Origin: Lachnospiraceae bacterium
Lineage (GTDB): Bacteria > Bacillota > Clostridia > Lachnospirales > Lachnospiraceae
Reading direction: 5' to 3'
Length of the DNA stretch: 64,000 nucleotides
Assembly (NCBI GenBank): GCA_910576335.1
Contig: CAJTIU010000003.1
Coordinates: 186,001-250,000, forward strand
Numbering within the stretch: the first letter of the stretch is position 1; each line of letters opens with the position of its first letter. The notes beneath the pieces were generated by a model. That model was not told the origin of the DNA, did not search any database, and saw only the letters and a program-made list of their open reading frames with translations. The translations under genes were made by a program, and so were the position numbers. Below are positions 42,836 through 50,778 of the stretch, in pieces.

Positions 42836-45406
42836 ATGAAATATGTGATTTTGGGCGGTGTCGCAGCAGGTACAAAAGCGGCGGCGAAGCTAAAGAGATG
42901 TGACCGCCAGGCAGAGGTTAAGGTGTTCACGAAGGGCACAGACATTTCTTATGCAGGATGTGGCCTTCCATATTATATAGGCGGCGATATTCAGACGAGG
43001 GAAGGACTGATTGTGAACACTCCGGAAAAATATTCAGGACTTACAGGAGCAGAGGTTTTTACCGGCTGTGAGGCTGTCGGGGTGGATCCGCAGAAGAAAG
43101 AAGTGACATTTGAAAAGATCTCCGGTGAGAAATTTACAGAAGGTTATGATAAGCTGATCATCTCCACAGGGGCGGTTCCCTTCGTTCCACCGGTGGAGGG
43201 GAAGGAGCTTAAAGGCGTATTCTGCGTACGTACACCGGAGGATGCGGTAAATATCCGCGCTTATGTTGAAGAAAAGAATTGCCGCAGGGCTGTGGTGTGC
43301 GGCGCGGGATTTATCGGCCTTGAGGTTGCGGAGAATCTGATGGCGCAGGGGCTTGAGGTGACAGTCATTGACGCGATGCCTCAGATTATGCCGAATGCGT
43401 TTGATCCGGAGATGGCGGATTTTGCAAAGCGTCAGCTTAAAAAAGCGGGAATGCGGATTCTTACTGCGACAAGCCTTGCAGGAATCAGCGGGACGGGACA
43501 TGTGGAAAGCGTGCTGACGGACAATGGGAGTCTTACGGCGGACATTGCCGTTATGGCAATCGGCGTGCGCCCGGCGACGGGATTCCTTAAGGATAGCGGA
43601 ATTGAGATGTTCAAAGGGACAATCCTGGTAAATGAAAATATGCAGACGAACCTTCCGGATATTTATGCGGCGGGTGATTGTGCAATGGTAGAAAATGCCC
43701 TGACAGATAAGCCCCAGTGGTCGGCTATGGGTTCTACTGCCAATCTTGCTGCCCGTGCCATGGTGAAGCGGATGTACGGAGCGAAGAGAGGATACGGCGG
43801 ATGTATGGGCACCGGCGTGGTGCGTCTTCTTCCAGAGCTTAATGGGGGAAGAACAGGACTTACGGAGATTCAGGCGAAGGAAGCGGGATATGACGCTGTT
43901 TCAGTTGTGTGTATTTTGGACGATAAGGCGCATTACTATCCGGGAGCATCCTCTTTTTTTGTTAAGATGACTGCGGACAGGGAGAGCCGTATGCTGCTTG
44001 GAATCCAGGTGCTGGGTGCAGGCGCGGTTGACAAGATGGTGGATATTGCTGTGACAGGAATTTCCCAGGGGATGGCCATAGATGATTTTGATACTATGGA
44101 TTATGCATATGCGCCGCCGTTCTCCACGGCAATTCATCCTTTTGTTACAGCATGTTATATTTTAGAAAATAAACTTGACGGCGTGCTTGAGAGCATAAGC
44201 CCTGCAGAGTATGCAGCAGGCGTGGCAAAAGGCTGGCAGGTGCTGGATGTACAGCCGGCTCCGGCTCTTCCCGGCGCCCGCTGGATTAACCTGTCAGAGG
44301 TGACAGGGCCCATTGAGGGGCTTGAGAAGGACGCAAAGCTCCTGCTTGTCTGTGCAAAGGGCAAGAGGGGATATTTCCTCCAGAATCGTTTGAAGGCATA
44401 TGGCTATACGAATACGCGGGTTCTTGAAGGCGGCGCCATATTTAATGAGGTGAAGGTTCCGCGGGAAGGAAAAAAGCTTCCGGCGGAGGAGATTAAGAGG
44501 GTGAAAGGCCTGGGATGCCTCCAGGATAAGCGCTTTGAGGATGTTTTTAATGTGCGTGTCATTACGAAGAACGGTAAGATTACATCCAGTGAGCAGCAGA
44601 AGATCGCAGAGGCGGCAGAGAAATTCGGATCCGGTGAGGTGACCATGACAACCCGTCTTACACTGGAGATTCAGGGCGTGCCCTATGATAATATTGAGCC
44701 TGTCCGGGATTTCCTTAAGGAGGCAGGACTTGAGACCGGCGGAACCGGCTCGAAGGTCCGTCCCGTTGTTTCCTGTAAGGGAACTACTTGCCAGTATGGA
44801 CTGATAGATACATTTGCTCTGTCAGAGAGACTGCATGATCTGTACTATACAGGGTATCATGATGTTTCCCTGCCCCATAAGTTTAAGATTGCCGTGGGCG
44901 GATGTCCGAATAACTGTGTGAAGCCGGATCTGAATGATCTTGGAATCATCGGACAGCGTGTGCCGGAAATTGACCATGCAAAATGCCGCGGCTGTAAGAT
45001 CTGCCAGGTTGAAAAAGCATGCCCGATCCATGTGGCAAGGATGCAGGATGACAAGATTACCATTGATCCTGCGGAATGTAATCACTGCGGACGCTGTATT
45101 GCAAAATGTCCGTTTGGCGCAGTAAATGAATCTGCGGTCGGATATAAGGTTTATATAGGAGGACGCTGGGGCAAAAGGGTTGCAGGCGGACAGCCCCTTG
45201 ATAAGGTCTTTACCTCTGAGGACGAGGTTGTGGAACTTGTAGAGCGCGCGATTCTCTTCTTCCGGGATGAGGGACAGTCTGGAGAGCGGTTCGCGGATAC
45301 CATCGCAAGACTTGGATTTGATTATGTCCAGGATAAGCTTCTGAATAGCAAGATTGATAAGAAGGAGATACTGAAGAAGGATGTAGTGGGCGGAGCTACG
45401 TGTTAA
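42836..45406 (+). CDS. Fusion: CoA-disulfide reductase, rhodanese, siroheme reductase-like, 2[4Fe-4S] ferredoxin
   Basis: An 856-residue cytosolic protein with four modules. Residues 1-445: FAD/NAD-dependent CoA-disulfide reductase (GGVAAG 7-12, redox Cys C42 in YAGCGLPYYIGG, ATP-like GAGFIGLE, IYAAGDCA, and the dimerisation domain). About 455-535: rhodanese with active loop C506-AKGKRG. About 560-700: nitrite/sulfite reductase-like half with C647/C652 and C690/C694 (GGCPNNC), the Fe4S4-siroheme pattern. About 710-770: two ferredoxin clusters (CRGCKICQ...CP, CNHCGRCIAKCP). AAAGGAGCAG precedes the start. Likely moves electrons from NAD(P)H to a sulfur substrate; exact reaction unknown. Confidence 0.9.
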   Translation: MKYVILGGVAAGTKAAAKLKRCDRQAEVKVFTKGTDISYAGCGLPYYIGGDIQTREGLIVNTPEKYSGLTGAEVFTGCEAVGVDPQKKEVTFEKISGEKFTEGYDKLIISTGAVPFVPPVEGKELKGVFCVRTPEDAVNIRAYVEEKNCRRAVVCGAGFIGLEVAENLMAQGLEVTVIDAMPQIMPNAFDPEMADFAKRQLKKAGMRILTATSLAGISGTGHVESVLTDNGSLTADIAVMAIGVRPATGFLKDSGIEMFKGTILVNENMQTNLPDIYAAGDCAMVENALTDKPQWSAMGSTANLAARAMVKRMYGAKRGYGGCMGTGVVRLLPELNGGRTGLTEIQAKEAGYDAVSVVCILDDKAHYYPGASSFFVKMTADRESRMLLGIQVLGAGAVDKMVDIAVTGISQGMAIDDFDTMDYAYAPPFSTAIHPFVTACYILENKLDGVLESISPAEYAAGVAKGWQVLDVQPAPALPGARWINLSEVTGPIEGLEKDAKLLLVCAKGKRGYFLQNRLKAYGYTNTRVLEGGAIFNEVKVPREGKKLPAEEIKRVKGLGCLQDKRFEDVFNVRVITKNGKITSSEQQKIAEAAEKFGSGEVTMTTRLTLEIQGVPYDNIEPVRDFLKEAGLETGGTGSKVRPVVSCKGTTCQYGLIDTFALSERLHDLYYTGYHDVSLPHKFKIAVGGCPNNCVKPDLNDLGIIGQRVPEIDHAKCRGCKICQVEKACPIHVARMQDDKITIDPAECNHCGRCIAKCPFGAVNESAVGYKVYIGGRWGKRVAGGQPLDKVFTSEDEVVELVERAILFFRDEGQSGERFADTIARLGFDYVQDKLLNSKIDKKEILKKDVVGGATC

Positions 45407-45411
45407 GCAGA

Positions 45412-45491
45412 TTGGGGACGGGGCATTTTTCACCCGGGAAGTTCCATTGGAGCTTCCCGGGCGTGCTATGGCAAAAATGCCCCGTCCCCAA
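45412..45491. repeat. Family 1 palindrome with nested hairpin, copy 5
   Basis: Outer arms TTGGGGACGGGGCATTTTT and AAAAATGCCCCGTCCCCAA are separated by a 42-base insert. The insert is itself a hairpin, CCCGGGAAG (45433-45441) / CTTCCCGGG (45453-45461). It lies between convergent genes. Confidence 0.88.
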
Positions 45492-45495
45492 CTGG

Positions 45496-45687
45496 CTACT
45501 CTTTTATCTCATCAATCTCAGTAAGATTGACGCCCAAAGAAGTCAGTACTGCTTTTATGGATTTATAATCCTTTTTTAATCCTTCGTATGTTTCAATTGC
45601 ATGTTCTTTTTTTGCTGTCTTCATATGCTGCTGAATCTTTTGGAAATCATGGACAGCTCTTTCAATAATTTCAGCGCTGTTTGGCAT
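45496..45687 (-). CDS. Small conserved-looking hypothetical protein (63 residues)
   Basis: A 63-residue, highly charged, probably all-helical protein (AEIIERAVHDFQKIQQHMKTAKKEHAIETYEGLKKDYKSIK in pieces). AGGTGA lies about eight bases before the ATG. No motif recognised and no membrane helix. It stands alone, convergent with the fusion gene across the nested palindrome. It could be a small helical partner or regulator; function unknown. Confidence 0.62.
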   Translation of the reverse strand: MPNSAEIIERAVHDFQKIQQHMKTAKKEHAIETYEGLKKDYKSIKAVLTSLGVNLTEIDEIKE

Positions 45688-45839
45688 ATCTTTTCACCTG
45701 CCTTTAAAAATATGTTCATTAACATTATCTGCTGATTTTATTATAATCGCTTAGGGAAAAAGTGTAAAGGGGCGGCTTTCTTTTTTTGCTTGATATTTTG
45801 CGTGGAAAGGGTATACTTAAAGAAAAGCAGAGATAAAGC

Positions 45840-45958
45840 TGCTATTCACGGCTCAGGAATGCGCGTAAGGAAGTATGCCGCTTTGCGGCTGCGGCTGGCG
45901 TGATACTCAGGCAGATTTCATCGGTCGTGAGTATATTTCTGAACAGTTCCTAAGGAGG
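45840..45958. repeat. Family 3 and family 4 scraps in the gap before the AAA gene
   Basis: GCTATTCACGGCTCAGGAATGCGCGTAAGG (two parts) matches the left end of the 14113 element, and GAACAGTTCCTAAGG near 45940 matches the family 4 arm. The gap 45688-45967 has no other gene; an in-frame extension of the AAA gene upstream to 45875 is read through these scraps. Confidence 0.55.
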
Positions 45959-45967
45959 AGGGCATAT

Positions 45968-47575
45968 ATGAGGAAGCGTTTCAACACAACAGGACTGTGT
46001 TACCCAGATGAGCACTACATGGTGAATATGGAAAAGCGGCTGGATGATACAAAGACCCTGGTGGACCGTGGAGAATATTTCATTATTAACCGGGCGCGCC
46101 AATATGGAAAAACTACGACTCTCAATTTGCTGGCGGAGCGGCTGAAGGAAGAATATGCTGTCTTTTCCATCAGTTTTGAGGGGATGGGGAAGGAGGAGTA
46201 TGCTTCGGCAGACTCCTTTTGCCGGAACTTTTACAGCCTTCTGAATGATGAATTATTATATCATACAGTAGAGGGTATTCCGGATACGCTGTGCGCAGTG
46301 TGTGAAAAGCGAAGCAGAGGAGAACTGCCAAGGCCTGGAATGGGAGGACTGTCGGATTTTATTTCCTATCTGTGCAGGGAGGCGGACAGACCGGTTGTAC
46401 TGATGATTGATGAGGTGGACCAGGCGGGGAACCATGAGACGTTTCTGACGTTTTTAGGTATGTTGCGTAAAAAATTTCTGGCAAGAAGAAAACTGCCGAC
46501 GTTTTATTCAGTGATTCTTGCTGGTGTCTATGATATAAAAAATATGAAACTGAAGATTCGGGATGACACAGAGCACCAGTACAACAGCCCATGGAACATT
46601 GCAGCGGATTTTATGGTGAATATGAGCTTTTCAGTACAGGATATTTCGGGTATGCTGGCTGATTATGAGAAGGATGTCTGCACTGGAATGGAAGTTTCAA
46701 AAATGGCAGAGCTTATATGGGACTATACCTCCGGGTATCCGTTTCTGGTATCCAGGATCTGCAAAATCCTGGACGAATATATTCCGGGGAGACACGAGTT
46801 CCCAGATTTGCGGTCAGCATGGACAAAGGAAGGATTTCTGGAGACTGTTAAGATCCTGCAGGCAGAATCCAATACATTATTTGACGATATGGTAAAGAAA
46901 CTGAATGATTTCCCGGAGCTTAAAAAGGCATTATATAGTATTCTGTTTCAAGGCGAACGGGTTCCTTATAATGTTTATAATAATGTGATTAATCTTGGCG
47001 TTATGTTTGGCTTCATAAAAAAGAGCACTAACGGCGAAAGTATCGCGGTTTCTAACCGGATATTCGAAACACAGTTATATAATTTGTTTATTTCTGAGGA
47101 GCTGCTTAACAGTTCCATGTATAAAGCGGCATCCGCTGATAAAGATTTGAACCGGTTTGTACAGGACGGAAGACTTCAGATGGAGCAGGTGCTGGAAAGG
47201 TTTGTAGAGGCTTTTGCGGATATCTATTCAGATGCAGATGAGAAATTTGTAGAGGAAAATGGACGCAGATTTTTTCTGCTTTATCTGAAGCCGATTATCA
47301 ATGGAGTTGGGAATTTTTATGTGGAGGCAAGAACAAGAAACAGACGCAGGACAGACGTGATTATCGACTACCGGGGACAGCAGTTTGTCTGTGAACTTAA
47401 GATCTGGCATGGAGATGAGTATAATCGCAGGGGAGAGAGGCAGCTTATGGATTATCTTGATGCGTACCACCTTACGACAGGCTATATGCTGAGCTTCAAT
47501 TTTAATAAGAAGAAGGAGACAGGAGTGCATAAAGTCCGGCTTGGACAAAAAGTATTGATTGAGGCAGTGGTCTGA
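45968..47575 (+). CDS. AAA ATPase-like protein with PD-(D/E)XK nuclease-like C-terminus
   Basis: 535 residues from the ATG at 45968, which follows AAGGAGGAG at 45951; the longer frame to 45875 lacks a ribosome site. The N-terminal AAA-ATPase_like part shows FIINRARQYGKTTTLNLL (Walker A variant QYGKTT) and VVLMIDEVDQAG (Walker B). The C-terminal 90 residues have NFYVEARTRNRRRTDVIIDY and QQFVCELKIWHG, the D...ExK pattern of PDDEXK_9. Such proteins are multicopy in gut anaerobes, with unknown function, possibly in defence or DNA transactions. It ends before a family 1 palindrome. Confidence 0.85.
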   Translation: MRKRFNTTGLCYPDEHYMVNMEKRLDDTKTLVDRGEYFIINRARQYGKTTTLNLLAERLKEEYAVFSISFEGMGKEEYASADSFCRNFYSLLNDELLYHTVEGIPDTLCAVCEKRSRGELPRPGMGGLSDFISYLCREADRPVVLMIDEVDQAGNHETFLTFLGMLRKKFLARRKLPTFYSVILAGVYDIKNMKLKIRDDTEHQYNSPWNIAADFMVNMSFSVQDISGMLADYEKDVCTGMEVSKMAELIWDYTSGYPFLVSRICKILDEYIPGRHEFPDLRSAWTKEGFLETVKILQAESNTLFDDMVKKLNDFPELKKALYSILFQGERVPYNVYNNVINLGVMFGFIKKSTNGESIAVSNRIFETQLYNLFISEELLNSSMYKAASADKDLNRFVQDGRLQMEQVLERFVEAFADIYSDADEKFVEENGRRFFLLYLKPIINGVGNFYVEARTRNRRRTDVIIDYRGQQFVCELKIWHGDEYNRRGERQLMDYLDAYHLTTGYMLSFNFNKKKETGVHKVRLGQKVLIEAVV

Positions 47576-47580
47576 GGACG

Positions 47581-47620
47581 ATTGGGGACGGGGCATTTTT
47601 AAAAATGCCCCGTCCCCAAT
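47581..47620. repeat. Family 1 palindrome, copy 6 (between convergent genes)
   Basis: Perfect 20+20 bp palindrome ATTGGGGACGGGGCATTTTT. It lies one base from the purC stop and about six bases from the AAA gene stop, filling the entire gap. Confidence 0.9.
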
Positions 47621-47621
47621 C

Positions 47622-48482
47622 TTAAAGCGTTTCTCCTGTAAGCATCTTATATCCTTCAAGGTATTTACCGATTGTCTTCTCGACGATTTCTTCTGGAAGT
47701 GTCCAGTCGTTGTCCGGGTTTGCTTTTAGCCAGTCGCGTGCGAACTGCTTGTCGAAGGAGGGCTGTCCGTGTCCTGGTTCGTAGGTGTCAGCAGGCCAGA
47801 AGCGTGAGCTGTCCGGGGTGAGCATTTCGTCACCGATTACGAGGCTGCCGTTTTCATCCAGACCGAATTCGAATTTTGTATCTGCGATGATGATGCCGCG
47901 TGTTAGGGCGTAGTCTGCGCATTTCTTATAGAGTGCGAGTGTGCAGTCCTTAAGCTTTGCGGCGTACTCTTCACCCTTGCCGGGGAAATATTTTTCCAGA
48001 TGGGCAATGCTTTGTTCGTAGGAAATATTTTCGTCATGGTCTCCGATCTCAGCTTTGGTGGACGGGGTATAGATGGGTTCAGGCAGCTTGTCAGACTCCT
48101 TTAGGCCTTCGGGAAGGCGGATGCCGCAGACGGTGCCGTCCTTCTGGTAGCTTGCCCATCCGCTTCCAGTAATATATCCGCGTACAATGCATTCGATTGG
48201 AAGCATCTCAAGCTTTTTACACATCATGCTGTTTCCGTCAAATTCCGGTTTCTGGAAGAATTCAGGCATGTCTTTCACATCTACGGAGATCATGTGGTTA
48301 GGAAGAATGTCCTTTGTCATATCGAACCAGAACTTCGACATCTGGGTTAGGACAGTGCCTTTTTGGGTCACATCATTTTTTAGGATTACATCAAAGCAGC
48401 TGATGCGGTCAGTGGCAACCATAATCAGGCTGTCACCATTGTCATAGATTTCCCGTACTTTTCCTTCTTTTACTGGCTTCAT
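47622..48482 (-). CDS. purC: Phosphoribosylaminoimidazole-succinocarboxamide synthase
   Basis: A 286-residue SAICAR synthetase started at the ATG at 48482 (MKPVKEGKVREIYDNG), eleven bases from AAAGG; ATG 48491 is almost on top of the site. Seen: GKVREIYD (ATP loop), VATDRISCFDVILKND, RGYITGSGWASYQK and IIADTKFEFGLDENG. It joins Asp to CAIR in purine synthesis, using ATP. It is separate from other pur genes here. An 80-residue protein gene lies upstream in the same direction with a 41-base gap. Confidence 0.95.
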   Translation of the reverse strand: MKPVKEGKVREIYDNGDSLIMVATDRISCFDVILKNDVTQKGTVLTQMSKFWFDMTKDILPNHMISVDVKDMPEFFQKPEFDGNSMMCKKLEMLPIECIVRGYITGSGWASYQKDGTVCGIRLPEGLKESDKLPEPIYTPSTKAEIGDHDENISYEQSIAHLEKYFPGKGEEYAAKLKDCTLALYKKCADYALTRGIIIADTKFEFGLDENGSLVIGDEMLTPDSSRFWPADTYEPGHGQPSFDKQFARDWLKANPDNDWTLPEEIVEKTIGKYLEGYKMLTGETL

Positions 48483-48523
48483 AATTATCATACCTTTCTT
48501 TTGCTTATTGCTGGAATAAAAGT

Positions 48524-48766
48524 TTACTTGTTTTTCAGAGCTTCTATGAGTTCGATATCGTCTGGCTTCAGGCGTATATTGGTGCAGTACGTCTTTTCAT
48601 CCGGGGTAGTAACATTGATCTCAATAAGAGTTCCCTCCTTAAGAGCTTCCTGTGATACGGCCCGCAGAAACAGCGGAAATTTCGGATGATTCATGCGGAA
48701 GCGGTCTATGCCTGCTTTCAATTGCTGCAGCATGGCAAGCTGGTTAAAATTCATATCCATAGACAT
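48524..48766 (-). CDS. Conserved hypothetical protein (80 residues)
   Basis: An 80-residue soluble protein. AAAGGAG lies five bases before the ATG at 48766. It has FNQLAMLQQLKAGIDRFRMNHPKFPLFLRAV (two parts) followed by an acidic beta-rich end (IEINVTTPDEKTYCTNIRL). I recognise no named domain; similar short proteins are common in Lachnospiraceae. It is upstream of purC and may be co-transcribed; a TATAAT-like hexamer is upstream near 48800 on the minus strand. Confidence 0.7.
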   Translation of the reverse strand: MSMDMNFNQLAMLQQLKAGIDRFRMNHPKFPLFLRAVSQEALKEGTLIEINVTTPDEKTYCTNIRLKPDDIELIEALKNK

Positions 48767-48932
48767 TCAACTCCTTTACATATTACTCTACAATGTATTA
48801 TACTGTAATTGCTGGATATCTGCAGCTATAATCGTAACGGATATCCTTACAGCATCCGCGAACCTGGCGGATACTTATATTATACTCAATTTTTACGAGA
48901 TAGTCAAAATGAATTACAATGGGGAATGGAAT

Positions 48933-49706
48933 ATGGATCTGGAATATGCAAAACGGAGATTTGAGGAATACCTGGACGGATATGACAGGGGAAATGACAA
49001 GATACGGCTGAAGACTGTGCATACATACGGCGTGATGGAATGCAGCAGGCAGATTGCAGAACGTTTGGGACTTTCGAAAGAGGATGAAAGTCTTGCAGAG
49101 CTGATCGGGCTTCTGCATGACATCGGGAGATTCGAGCAGCTTAAGAGATTTGACAGCTTTGAGCCCGGAACCATGGATCATGCAGCATTTGGCGCAGAGA
49201 TCCTCTTTACAGAGGGGATGATCAGGGAATTTGTCAGGGAAGATACAGAGGATGATATTATCAGGACAGCGATTCTTAAGCACAGTGATTTTAAGCTTGA
49301 GGGAATAGATGAGGAAAGAACTCTCCTTCACGCGAAGCTGATCCGTGACGCAGACAAGCTGGATAACTGCAGGGTGAAGCTGGAAGATCCCATAGAGACG
49401 CTGCTAGGAGTGTCGAAGGAGGAAGCCGGAAGAAGCAGAATCAGCCCGGAGGTCATGGAACAGTTCATGAGCGGGAATTCTATACAGTCAGAGACACGGA
49501 AGACGAAGATGGATTACTGGGTATCCTATCTTGCATACTTTTTTGATATTAATTTTGACGTGTCCCTGGATATTATACGGGAACAGAAGTTTGCAGAGCG
49601 AATGATAGAAAGGATTCCCTGCGAAGATCCGGATACGGCACAAAAGATGGAGATAATACGGAGGAAGCTTAAGAGTCTGCCTATAAGAGGGAGAAGGAGA
49701 GAATGA
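48933..49706 (+). CDS. HD domain phosphohydrolase
   Basis: A 257-residue HD-superfamily protein when started at ATG 48933 (MDLEYAKRRFEEYL), the usual N-terminus; ATG 48909 would add eight residues, and the further upstream frame is not coding. Metal and catalytic residues are in KTVHTYGV (His), LLHDIGRFEQL (His-Asp), ILKHSDF and DADKLDN (Asp). It probably cleaves a nucleotide or other phosphate ester. It ends one base before the Ca/Na exchanger gene. Confidence 0.87.
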   Translation: MDLEYAKRRFEEYLDGYDRGNDKIRLKTVHTYGVMECSRQIAERLGLSKEDESLAELIGLLHDIGRFEQLKRFDSFEPGTMDHAAFGAEILFTEGMIREFVREDTEDDIIRTAILKHSDFKLEGIDEERTLLHAKLIRDADKLDNCRVKLEDPIETLLGVSKEEAGRSRISPEVMEQFMSGNSIQSETRKTKMDYWVSYLAYFFDINFDVSLDIIREQKFAERMIERIPCEDPDTAQKMEIIRRKLKSLPIRGRRRE

Positions 49707-49707
49707 T

Positions 49708-50652
49708 ATGATTAAGACTGTTTTATTATTTATAATCGGACTGGTTCTGATCTGCGCCGGGGGAGACCGCCTTGTGGAGGCAGCGGTTGCAATCGCCAGA
49801 AAGCTTAAGATTTCCGAGATTGTGGTGGGGGCGACGATTGTGAGCCTCGGCACAACCCTTCCGGAAATACTTGTCTCAACTACTGCAGCCTTTGACGGCT
49901 CTTCTGCCGTTGCCGCAGGAAATGCGTTTGGCTCTATTATATGTAATACATCGCTGATCGCCGGGCTTACACAGACAATCCGGCCATCAAAAAAAATATC
50001 ACAGGCCTCCATTGGATGGAGATGCAATTTCTTTTTCCTGGTTGCTATAGCAATGTATATCTGGGGAATCGCAGCAGGGGCATTCAACCGCCCGGCAGGT
50101 CTCATGATGTTAGCCGGGTTTGCATTCTATGCATGGATGAATATCAAAAGTGCGTCCGGCGTGGAAGAAACAGCAGAGGACAACGGACAGACATCCATCT
50201 TAAAGCAGATTTTGATTCTGGCAGTATGCGCGGCGCTTCTCTACATAGGTGCAAATCTTCTGGTGGATAATGGCATCCTTATCGCCCGGGAGGCAGGAGT
50301 GCCCGAGAGGGTAATTGCCGTAACATTCATCGCGCTGGGAACCTCTCTTCCGGAACTTGTAACCTCTGTCATGTCATTAGTAAAAGGATACGGGAATGTA
50401 GGCCTCGGCAACATCATTGGGGCCAATATTTTAAACCTTCTGCTAGTGATCGGCATCCCGGCAGCCGTAACAGGAATCCCCCTGGAGCAACAGACACTTG
50501 CAGTGGATATCCCCCTTGCCATTATAGTCATGGCAGTTCTTTTAGTGCCGATCCTGATCCGGAAGCGGTCCTCCAGGATACAGGGGATTGCTCTTTTGGG
50601 AATTTACGCAGCCTACTGCATTACATCCTTTTTGGGGACAGGTCATTTTTAA
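49708..50652 (+). CDS. Calcium/sodium antiporter (CaCA family, YrbG-like)
   Basis: A 314-residue membrane protein with about ten helices and the two alpha-repeats of cation/Ca2+ exchangers: VGATIVSLGTTLPEILVS and VTFIALGTSLPELVTS, each with the Glu that binds cations, plus FGSIICNT and NIIGANILN. GGAGAGAATGAT precedes the ATG, one base after the HD gene. The C-terminal FLGTGHF and stop are encoded by a family 1 element, so the last residues are foreign. Confidence 0.93.
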   Translation: MIKTVLLFIIGLVLICAGGDRLVEAAVAIARKLKISEIVVGATIVSLGTTLPEILVSTTAAFDGSSAVAAGNAFGSIICNTSLIAGLTQTIRPSKKISQASIGWRCNFFFLVAIAMYIWGIAAGAFNRPAGLMMLAGFAFYAWMNIKSASGVEETAEDNGQTSILKQILILAVCAALLYIGANLLVDNGILIAREAGVPERVIAVTFIALGTSLPELVTSVMSLVKGYGNVGLGNIIGANILNLLLVIGIPAAVTGIPLEQQTLAVDIPLAIIVMAVLLVPILIRKRSSRIQGIALLGIYAAYCITSFLGTGHF

Positions 50653-50688
50653 TCTGGGACGGGGCATTTTTAAAAATGCCCCGTCCCC
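50632..50688. repeat. Family 1 palindrome, compound, copy 7 (supplies a stop codon)
   Basis: Half unit TTGGGGACAGGTCATTTTT followed by a palindrome GGGACGGGGCATTTTT (50656-50671) / AAAAATGCCCCGTCCC (50672-50687). The TAA of the exchanger gene is at 50650-50652 inside the half unit. Confidence 0.88.
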
Positions 50689-50778
50689 CTTTACAAAAAT
50701 TTTACTCTTCATTATAATGTATTTATTGAGGAATTCCCAGTATCATAAAATTACGATATTTAGAAAGAAGAATGAGAA

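Noticed and set aside
45875-45967. Upstream extension of the AAA/PD-(D/E)XK protein (MPLCGCGW...)
   Set aside because: It is encoded by family 3/4 repeat scraps; AAGGAGGAG before 45968 marks the real start.
48693-48932. Upstream extension of the HD protein by up to 80 residues
   Set aside because: The extension overlaps the start of the divergent 80-residue gene and its promoter region, and the family normally starts at the MDLEYAK position.
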